This document shows, one piece after another, positions 27,531 to 35,300 of a stretch of DNA of 64,000 bases. Each line of letters begins with the position of its first letter. Within the stretch, counting starts at the first letter, position 1. Source of the DNA: an uncultured Algibacter sp. (GTDB lineage: Bacteria; Bacteroidota; Bacteroidia; Flavobacteriales; Flavobacteriaceae); NCBI RefSeq assembly GCF_947490405.1, contig NZ_CANLGU010000002.1:434001-498000 (forward strand), written 5' to 3'. Made by a program: the position numbers and the translations under genes. Under the pieces are notes generated by a model, which was not told the DNA's origin, searched no databases, and was given only the letters and a program-made list of their open reading frames with translations.

Positions 27531-28088
27531 TTATACGGTCATGATTTCTTTTTCTTTATTATCGAAAAGTTCATCAACAATTTTAACGTGATTATCTGTT
27601 ATTTGTTGTATATCAATTTCAGCATTTTTCTTTAAATCTTCAGAGATGTCATCGTTCTTTTTGATATCATTCATGGCATCTTTACGAGCACTTCTGATGC
27701 TTACTTTAGCATCTTCGGTTTCTGCCTTGGCTTGTTTAGCCAAATCTCTACGGCGCTCTTCTGTTAATGGCGGTACATTTATAATTATAGTTTCTCCATT
27801 ATTCATTGGGTTAAAACCTAAGTTTGCATAGGCAATACCACGTTCAATTTCTTGAAGCATGCTTTTTTCCCATGGTTGAACGGTAATGGTTCTGCCATCA
27901 GGAGTATTAACATTAGCCACTTGACTGAGTGGTGTTTGAGTGCCATAATAATCGACCATAACACTTCCTAACATAGCAGGACTTGCTTTACCTGCTCTAA
28001 TGTTTAAAAATTGTTTTTTAAGATGAGCAATAGCGTTGTCCATTGCCTCTTTTGTGGTATCTAATATAAATTGTATGTCTTCGTTCAT
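27531..28088 (-). CDS. frr: Ribosome recycling factor
   Basis: 185 residues, the usual length. With EF-G it splits post-termination ribosomes. Family signatures are seen: LKKQFLNIRAGKASPAMLG near the N-terminus, VNTPDGRTITVQPWEKSML, and NVPPLTEERRRDLAKQAK in the hinge to the long helical bundle. It follows pyrH after 55 nt, the usual bacterial order. Confidence 0.97.
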   Translation of the reverse strand: MNEDIQFILDTTKEAMDNAIAHLKKQFLNIRAGKASPAMLGSVMVDYYGTQTPLSQVANVNTPDGRTITVQPWEKSMLQEIERGIAYANLGFNPMNNGETIIINVPPLTEERRRDLAKQAKAETEDAKVSIRSARKDAMNDIKKNDDISEDLKKNAEIDIQQITDNHVKIVDELFDNKEKEIMTV

Positions 28089-28143
28089 TGTCTTAAACTT
28101 TTATTTCAAATTATATATACGTATCCAAAAACTACGCCAATTA

Positions 28144-28851
28144 TTATACGTTTACAACAGTTCCAATATTTTCACCTGAAACCACTTTGAGTAAATTACC
28201 TTTTTTATTCATATCAAAAACTATAATAGGTAGCTTATTTTCTTGACTTAATGTGAAAGCTGTTGTATCCATTACTTTTAATCCTTTTCTTAAAACATCA
28301 TCAAAAGAAATAGAATTAAATTTAATAGCTGTAGTATCTTTTTCAGGGTCTGTATTGTAAATACCATCAACACGTGTTCCTTTTAAAATAACATCAGCTT
28401 CAATTTCTATAGCCCTTAAAACAGCTGCAGAATCTGTGGTGAAATAAGGGTTTCCTGTACCACCACCAAAAATTACAACACGACCTTTTTCTAAATGACG
28501 CATCGCTTTTCTTCTAATAAAAGGCTCAGCAACTTCGTTTATTTTTATGGCTGTTTGTAATCGAGTTGGAATATCAGCATCTTCTAATGCGCCTTGTAAG
28601 GCTAAACCGTTAATAACAGTTGCAAGCATCCCCATGTGATCTCCTTGCACACGATCCATTCCTTTGCTAGCTCCAGCTAAGCCTCTAAAAATATTTCCAC
28701 CACCAATGACTATGGCAACTTCTATACCTTTATTTGTAATAGTTTTTATGTCTTGGGCATATTCTGCTAATCGTTCAGGGTCTATACCGTATTGACGATT
28801 TCCCATTAAGGCTTCGCCTGATAATTTGAGGAGTATTCTTTTGTATTTCAT
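28144..28851 (-). CDS. pyrH: UMP kinase
   Basis: 235 residues, amino-acid-kinase fold. It phosphorylates UMP to UDP in pyrimidine synthesis. Typical elements are KLSGEALMG (P-loop-like), [10 protein letters not shown], the [16 protein letters not shown] nucleotide site, and a C-terminal ISxENKLPI-type segment. The gene begins after the tsf terminator and is co-oriented with frr. Confidence 0.97.
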   Translation of the reverse strand: MKYKRILLKLSGEALMGNRQYGIDPERLAEYAQDIKTITNKGIEVAIVIGGGNIFRGLAGASKGMDRVQGDHMGMLATVINGLALQGALEDADIPTRLQTAIKINEVAEPFIRRKAMRHLEKGRVVIFGGGTGNPYFTTDSAAVLRAIEIEADVILKGTRVDGIYNTDPEKDTTAIKFNSISFDDVLRKGLKVMDTTAFTLSQENKLPIIVFDMNKKGNLLKVVSGENIGTVVNV

Positions 28852-28927
28852 TGTTTGCTAACTGAAGTTGTGCAAAACTACGTAATTTTTTTATTTTTTG
28901 AATTTTTATAATCCTAGAATTTAAGCA

Positions 28928-28961
28928 TAAAAAAACCACTATTCTCAATTAGAATAGTGGT
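28928..28961 (-). terminator. Intrinsic terminator between tsf and pyrH
   Basis: A perfect 11-bp stem (28935-28945 with 28951-28961) with a 5-nt loop is followed by seven T on the minus strand. It separates the ribosomal protein/EF-Ts unit from pyrH-frr, which must then have its own promoter. Confidence 0.9.
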
Positions 28962-28996
28962 GTGATTTTTATTTTGTTTTCGCTTTCGCGGAAGTT

Positions 28997-29971
28997 TTAT
29001 CCTACTGAAGCACGTTTGAAACCTGAGATTTCAACGTCTCCATAAGAAGAAACGTATTCAGCAACAGTTTTCTTTTCATCTTTAATAAACTTTTGGTCAA
29101 GTAAACATTGTTCTTGATCTAAAGTTGTATTATCAGAAATGAAACGTTCCATTTTACCTGGTAAAATTCTATCCCAGATTTGTTCTGGTTTACCTTCAGC
29201 TTTTAATTCAGCTTTTGCAGCTTCTTCAGCTTCAGCAATAACTTCAGGCGTTAATTGAGCCATAGAAATATATTTAGGAACATTTTTTAGAGTTTTCCCT
29301 AAACGTCCTAATTCAATATTGTCTTTTTCAATAACAGCAATTCTAGCTTCAGTTTCTGATGCAACATAGGCAGGATCAAAATCTTTATAAGATAATGAAG
29401 TTGCTCCCATAGAAGCTACTTGCATTGCTACGTCTTTAACTAAAACATCAGCATTATCAACCTTAGCAGATAATCCTACTAAAGCAGCAATTTTGTTAAT
29501 GTGAACGTAAGTACCAACATAAGCAGCTTGTAATTTCTCAAAAGCGTTGATTTCTAATTTCTCACCAATAACACCAGTTTGCTCAACTAATTTTTCAGCA
29601 ACTGTCATACCGTCAAAATTAGCAGCTAAAAATTCCTCTTTAGATTCTGTGTTTAATGCTATGTCAGCTAATTGGTTAGCCAATGCTAAAAAGTTTTCGT
29701 TTTTACCAACAAAATCAGTTTCACATCCTAGTACAATGGCAACACCTTCTGTTTGGTCTGCGTTAATTTTTGAAACTGCAGCGCCTTCAGAAGAATCTCT
29801 GTCAGCTCTTTTTTCAGCTACTTTTTGTCCTTTTTTACGAAGCACTTCAATAGCTTTATCAAAATCACCTCCAGCTTCTACTAAAGCTTTCTTGCAGTCC
29901 ATCATTCCTGCGCCAGTAGCTTGTCTTAATTTATTTACCTCTTGGGCTGTAACTTTTACAGTAGTACTCAT
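28997..29971 (-). CDS. tsf: Elongation factor Ts
   Basis: 324 residues. It is the guanine-nucleotide exchange factor for EF-Tu. The N-terminal UBA-like domain has LRQATGAGMMDCKKAL, and the EF-Tu-contacting segment TDFVGKNENF follows at about 80-90. The length is above E. coli Ts (283), with the extra residues near the end of the dimerisation region. It follows rpsB, with an inverted repeat in the 83-nt gap. Confidence 0.97.
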   Translation of the reverse strand: MSTTVKVTAQEVNKLRQATGAGMMDCKKALVEAGGDFDKAIEVLRKKGQKVAEKRADRDSSEGAAVSKINADQTEGVAIVLGCETDFVGKNENFLALANQLADIALNTESKEEFLAANFDGMTVAEKLVEQTGVIGEKLEINAFEKLQAAYVGTYVHINKIAALVGLSAKVDNADVLVKDVAMQVASMGATSLSYKDFDPAYVASETEARIAVIEKDNIELGRLGKTLKNVPKYISMAQLTPEVIAEAEEAAKAELKAEGKPEQIWDRILPGKMERFISDNTTLDQEQCLLDQKFIKDEKKTVAEYVSSYGDVEISGFKRASVG

Positions 29972-29988
29972 AATTATTATAATTTAAA

Positions 29989-30034
29989 AAGTCGTTTAAT
30001 TTATTTTCAATGTAGAAAAAGAACTAAACGACTT
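29989..30034 (-). promoter_or_regulatory. Hairpin between rpsB and tsf (partial terminator or processing site)
   Basis: A perfect 10-bp stem (29989-29998 with 30025-30034) encloses a 26-nt loop. On the minus strand the stem ends in TTTTTAAATT. It could reduce readthrough from rpsB into tsf or stabilise the rpsB mRNA end. Confidence 0.6.
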
Positions 30035-30054
30035 ATTTGTGTGTATTATGTTAT

Positions 30055-30840
30055 TTATTCTTCTTCTTCTTCTTCGGCAACAGCTTTTTTGGCTGGTGCA
30101 GCTTTCTTAGCTTTTGGAGCTTCCTCTTTTGGTGCTGCAGCAGCTTCTTTTTCAGCTTTGCGTTCAGCTAATCCACCAGATACTGCAGATGCTACATGCG
30201 TTAAGATTTTATCTATCGATTTAGAAGCGTCATCATTTGCAGGTATTACATAATCAACCTGACGTGGGTCAGAGTTGGTATCAACCATTGCAAAAATTGG
30301 AATGTTTAATTTTTGAGCTTCTTTAATCGCGATGTGCTCACGCTTAATATCTACAACAAATAAAGCACCTGGTAAACGTGTCATATCGCTAATAGAACCT
30401 AAGTTTTTCTCTAATTTAGCTCTTAAACGATCAACTTGTAAACGCTCTTTTTTAGATAAAGTCATGAAAGTACCGTCTTTCTTCATTCTATCAATAGAAG
30501 CCATTTTTTTAACCGCTTTTCTAATAGTAACAAAGTTTGTTAACATTCCACCCGGCCATCTTTCAGTGATGTAAGGCATGTTAATTTCTCCAGCTTTTTC
30601 AGCAACAATATCTTTTGCTTGTTTTTTTGTTGCAACGAATAAAATTTTACGTCCTGATGCAGCAATTTTCGCAAGTGCTGCTCCAGCTTCGTCAATTTTA
30701 GCCGCTGTTTTGTATAGGTTTATAATATGGATACCGTTACGCTCCATATATACGTAAGGTGCCATATTTGGGTCCCACTTACGTGTAAGGTGTCCGAAGT
30801 GTACACCTGCTTCAAGTAATTCTTTTACTTCTACTGCCAT
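30055..30840 (-). CDS. rpsB: 30S ribosomal protein S2
   Basis: 261 residues from the ATG at 30840 (MAVEVKELLEAGVHFGH, the canonical S2 start). An in-frame extension to 30873 lacks similarity to the S2 N-terminus and I reject it. The C-terminus carries an Ala/Lys/Glu-rich tail ending in a run of Glu, as in many Bacteroidota. It lies between rpsI (189-nt gap) and tsf. Confidence 0.97.
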   Translation of the reverse strand: MAVEVKELLEAGVHFGHLTRKWDPNMAPYVYMERNGIHIINLYKTAAKIDEAGAALAKIAASGRKILFVATKKQAKDIVAEKAGEINMPYITERWPGGMLTNFVTIRKAVKKMASIDRMKKDGTFMTLSKKERLQVDRLRAKLEKNLGSISDMTRLPGALFVVDIKREHIAIKEAQKLNIPIFAMVDTNSDPRQVDYVIPANDDASKSIDKILTHVASAVSGGLAERKAEKEAAAAPKEEAPKAKKAAPAKKAVAEEEEEE

Positions 30841-31029
30841 TTTGTAATAGTTTACGTTCTGTTGAATTAGCAATGATTAAGTGGTCATTTTTCAATTCGC
30901 CTTAACCATTTAGATGCTAAACTAAATCCTGTTTTTCACCAGGACAACAATAACTGTTTTTAATTTATTATTTTGTTTTGAAAATGATAAAGGAATCTGA
31001 AATACAGATCCTGAACCAAGTCCAGGATA

Positions 31030-31416
31030 TTAACGTTTAGAGAATTGGAACTTCTTACGAGCTTTCTTCTGACCGAATTTTTTACGCTCTACCATTCTTG
31101 GATCTCTTGTTAATAAACCTTCTGGCTTAAGTGTTAGTCTGTTTTCAGCATCTACCTCGCACATTGCACGAGAAATTGCTAAACGAACAGCTTCTGCTTG
31201 TCCAGTAATACCACCTCCATATACATTAACTGTAATATCAAAGTTGGCGTCATTGTTAGTCAAAGCTAATGGTTGTTTTACCTTGTACTGTAAAGTAGCA
31301 GTAGTAAAATAGTTAGCTAAGTCTTTTTTATTAATTGTAATGTTACCTTTTCCTGGGGCAACATAAGCGCGCGCAACAGCCGTTTTTCTACGGCCAATTT
31401 TGTGAATTACATCCAT
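31030..31416 (-). CDS. rpsI: 30S ribosomal protein S9
   Basis: 128 residues with IGRRKTAVARAYV at the start and the basic C-terminal tail KKARKKFQFSKR, whose last residue reaches the P site. Its ATG overlaps the rplM stop codon (TAATG), the usual coupled L13-S9 pair. Confidence 0.98.
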   Translation of the reverse strand: MDVIHKIGRRKTAVARAYVAPGKGNITINKKDLANYFTTATLQYKVKQPLALTNNDANFDITVNVYGGGITGQAEAVRLAISRAMCEVDAENRLTLKPEGLLTRDPRMVERKKFGQKKARKKFQFSKR

Positions 31417-31871
31417 TATTTGAATTCGTTTAAGTTAATTGCTTTTGGTTTTTGAGCGTCGTGTTTGTGCTCTGTACCAACAACAACTGTTAGGTTACGG
31501 AATAAATCTGCACCTAATTTGTTTTTAGGTAACATTCCTTTAACTGATTTTTCCACTACTCTTGCTGGGTCTTTCCCATACAACTCAGTAGCAGTTAAAC
31601 TTCTTTGACCCCCTGGGTAACCTGTGTGACGAATGTATGACTTATCAGTCCATTTGTTACCAGATAACGTGATTTTTTCTGCATTAATAATGATAACATT
31701 ATCTCCGCAATCAACATGAGGTGTGAAGTTTGGCTTGTGCTTACCTCTTAAAAGTTTTGCAACTTTAGAAGCTAAACGACCAAGCGCTTGACCTTCAGCA
31801 TCAACCAAAACCCACTCCTTATTTACAGTAGCTTTGTTTGCTGAAATCGTTTTGTAGCTTAATGTGTCCAC
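31416..31871 (-). CDS. rplM: 50S ribosomal protein L13 (GTG start)
   Basis: 151 residues with the family signatures [16 protein letters not shown] and the C-terminal [20 protein letters not shown]. The protein begins MDTLSYKT, as in other Flavobacteriaceae, and the codon there is GTG (31869-31871). No in-frame ATG fits upstream. It is the first gene of the L13-S9 unit, with a clear promoter 48 nt upstream. Confidence 0.97.
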   Translation of the reverse strand: MDTLSYKTISANKATVNKEWVLVDAEGQALGRLASKVAKLLRGKHKPNFTPHVDCGDNVIIINAEKITLSGNKWTDKSYIRHTGYPGGQRSLTATELYGKDPARVVEKSVKGMLPKNKLGADLFRNLTVVVGTEHKHDAQKPKAINLNEFK

Positions 31872-31900
31872 ACTTTGATTTTTTAATTATTAAACATTCC

Positions 31901-31949
31901 TCTCTCAAAAAGAGTTTGCAAATTTACGATTATATATTTGATTACCAAA
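31901..31949 (-). promoter_or_regulatory. Promoter and short leader hairpin of rplM-rpsI
   Basis: On the minus strand a TTTG -33 box (31946-31949) and a TAAATTTG -7 box (31919-31926) are exactly 19 nt apart, a textbook Bacteroidota promoter. The leader begins with a short CTCT...AGAG hairpin (about 31901-31915), the type of place where a ribosomal protein could bind its own mRNA. That last point is a guess. Confidence 0.75.
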
Positions 31950-32300
31950 TAGTGAAGAGATATTATTTTATATACTGTTTAGTACTTTAATCAGCGTTCA
32001 TTTTTTTTGATTTTATTGTAGTTTTTGTTTCATAAAAAATAGGATAATATTCTTATATAAAATTATTGATTGTATTTAATTGTTAATGATTATTTTAAAT
32101 TAATAAGTTGAGAACAATACGAGTTAACCACTTAGAAATCAAAAATTTGAAATTTAACGGTTTTTTCTGTCAAATAACGAATACTATGTATGCCATTGAT
32201 TTATTTTTTTACTTTCGTTGATAGCTATTAGATTAGGTTAATTTTAATGAATTTTTTTTGAGCTAAATATTTCTTGCTCAAGCCTCTAAATCTCTCTGTC
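31950..32300. other. AT-rich intergenic region before the giant oxidase gene
   Basis: With the rplM promoter, this gap of about 430 nt holds no gene. It is extremely AT-rich. A weak promoter-like TACTTTCG (about 32211-32218) lies about 80 nt before the ATG at 32301. I see no terminator, repeat or riboswitch. A long AT-rich upstream region would fit regulated expression of the surface protein, but that is inference. Confidence 0.4.
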
Positions 32301-35300
32301 ATGAAAAAAAAATACTTTCATTTTATATTATTATTTTTTGGGTTAAGCTTTTTGCTGCCTTTAAAAATAAATGCACAAAACCCATCACAAGATGGGCAAT
32401 GGAGTGATCCTATCGTTTTCGATATTGTTCCTGTGGCTGCTGCTAATCTTCCCGATGGAAAACTAATAGTATGGTCTTCCAAATATAAGGATACTTATGG
32501 TGGAGCAGATGGTCATACCTATACTCAAATATTTGATCCTTTTCAAGGAACTGATGGGGTAGCTGAACCAAGTACAGAGTCTAATACAAATCACGATATG
32601 TTTTGTCCTGGTATCAATAACTTACCAGATGGCAGAATTTTAGCAGCAGGAGGAAGCTCAAGCGAAAAAACAAGTCTTTATGATTACCAAACAGGTTTGT
32701 GGACTGTTGCAGATGAGATGAATGTACCTAGAGGGTATCAAGGAAATGTAACCTTATCTGATGGTTCTGTGTTTACTATTGGAGGCTCTTGGGCAGGTGA
32801 ACGTGGAGGTAAGTATGCAGAAATATGGACGCCTAATACGGGTTGGATAGGAATGCCATCATTACCGGGTATATTATTAACTGATGGGAATGATCCAAAT
32901 TTAGATGATCCTGATCCTTCACAGCAGATTTATAGAACAGATAATCATGCTTGGTTAATCCCTGCTCCAAATGGTAAGATTTTTCATGCTGGACCCGGTA
33001 CTAATATGCATTGGATAGATGTAAATGATATTAGTAATCCACAAGTTCAAGACTTAGGTAGTAGATTAGATGATGTCTATTCAATGAATGGTAATGCGGC
33101 TATGTTTGATATTGGTAAGGTTTTAAAAACAGGCGGAGCAAGAACTTACAGTATGGGAGCACCCGCTTCTGATCTTTCTTATGTTATTGATATTAACTCA
33201 GAAATTCCATCAGTTACAAAAGTTCCTGGGCTTAACGAAGCCAGAGCTATGCACAATACTACAGTTTTACCAGATGGAACAGTCTTAATAACAGGAGGTT
33301 TAGATTCTGGATCTGTATTTACAGATGAAGGAGCAAGTTATGCAGGTGAACTTTTCAATCCTCAAACCAATACATGGTCTTACACAGCTGCTATGCAGGA
33401 AGCCAGAACTTACCATAGTGTGGCTATTTTGATGCAAGATGGACGTGTTTTTGTTGGGGGAGGAGGTTTGTGTGCAGGCCCAGTTCCAGATTGCGTAAAC
33501 CATTTTAGCGCAGAAATATATAGTCCAGCATATTTATTTAATTCTGATGGAACTTTAGCAACAAGACCAACAATTAGTGCTCCTGAAGCTGCAGATTATG
33601 ATAGCCAAATAACAGTTGCAGGTTCACCTAACATTCAAGAATTTAGCCTTGTTCGTTTTTCTTCAGCAACACATAGTACTAATAATGAGCAAAGACGTAT
33701 TCCTGTTTCTTTTAGCTCTAATGGCGGTGATTACTCAGTATCTATTCCTAATAGAGAATTACTACCTCCTGGAATTTATATGCTATTTGCTATAGATAAT
33801 AATGGTGTGCCTTCAATTGCTGAAAGTGTAAAAATTGGTTCAGTTATTCCTATCGAGAATGACCCAACATTGGTGCTAGACTTAAGATTTGAAGAGGGTG
33901 CTGGAAGTATAATAGAAGACTTTTCTATATACCATAATGATGCAACAATCGTAGAGCGGGATAATAATGCTAATTCAGTAGATTTAACACAAAATTATTG
34001 GAGTACAGATGGTTTTAAAGGTAATGCACTTGAAACAGACGGGAGTGAACACGATAGTAATACCCTTGTAGAAATTCCGTATTCTGCCTCAATGGGCACA
34101 ATAGCCAATGAGATTACAGTTATGGCTTGGGTGTACAGAGATGATATTGTCTTCAACGCAAGTATATTAACTAACGATTATCCAGATTTATTCTTTGGTT
34201 TTCATAACAGTCTATATAAATGGGCATTTCCAACAACAGATGGTTCTCATGTCCGATTGTTTTCAGGCTATACTCCGCCCCAAACATGGGTTCATATGGC
34301 AGCTACTTATGATGGTAATATTGCAAGACTCTATGCAAACGGTGTGGAAATAAATTCTGGTTACATAACTGGAGAAATAACTCTTGAAACCGTAGAACAA
34401 TATTTTTCTTCTTTTACTACTTCTGGTTTTTATGATAGAAGAATTATAGGTAATGGTAGTGGTATTACTGATGAATTAAATGGAAAGATTGATGAGCTTA
34501 AAGTATTCAACAAAGCACATAGACCTGAAGTGATAGAGTATTATTATAAATTAGGATTACAAGAAGATAATACTCTTTATGACTGTACTGTTGAGAATAT
34601 AATTACACAATATAAAATAGGAACAGATGGTGATTGGGTTGATGGAGATTATGTAGAAGTTGCTGAGGGTGTAGAAGTTTTTATAAGAGCTGTAATTCCA
34701 GGTAACAAAGAATATATGGTTACATTGCCTGTAGTAGATGGTCCTACTTTTAGCTCTGTAAATGATTTTCCAAATTTTGAAGATACAACGGCTTATAAAA
34801 TAGACACTTATTTTGGAGACGGTTTAGTGGAAATAGTAGATACGGGTACCTATGCTTTTACAACCATAGATGGATGTGCCAAAACAATAGATCTAAAGGT
34901 TTTTGCAGAACAAACATGTGATGATCATACACAAGAATATAATATAAACGGTGTTTGGTTAAGTGGAGAAGAAGTTATTAATGTTAATGTAGGTGATGAA
35001 GTTGTTTTAAGTGCATTACCTAATATAGAAGGGCTTACAATTACCTTACCCGATGGAACTAGAGTAGGAGATAATTTTGATTTAGGTACTGTAGATTTCG
35101 GTGATGCAGGAGTTTATAAATTAACTTCAGTTTATGGTTGTGAGGTAAGTTTACAAATTATAGTTAATGGAATGCCACCATTGCCTTGTGAAGGCGATAC
35201 TGAAATCTTTCCAGAATATATTGTTAATGGAATTTCTGATAGCGCTTCTGAAAGTATTATAATTGCAGAAGGAGACACACTTGTACTAAGTATACTCGGA

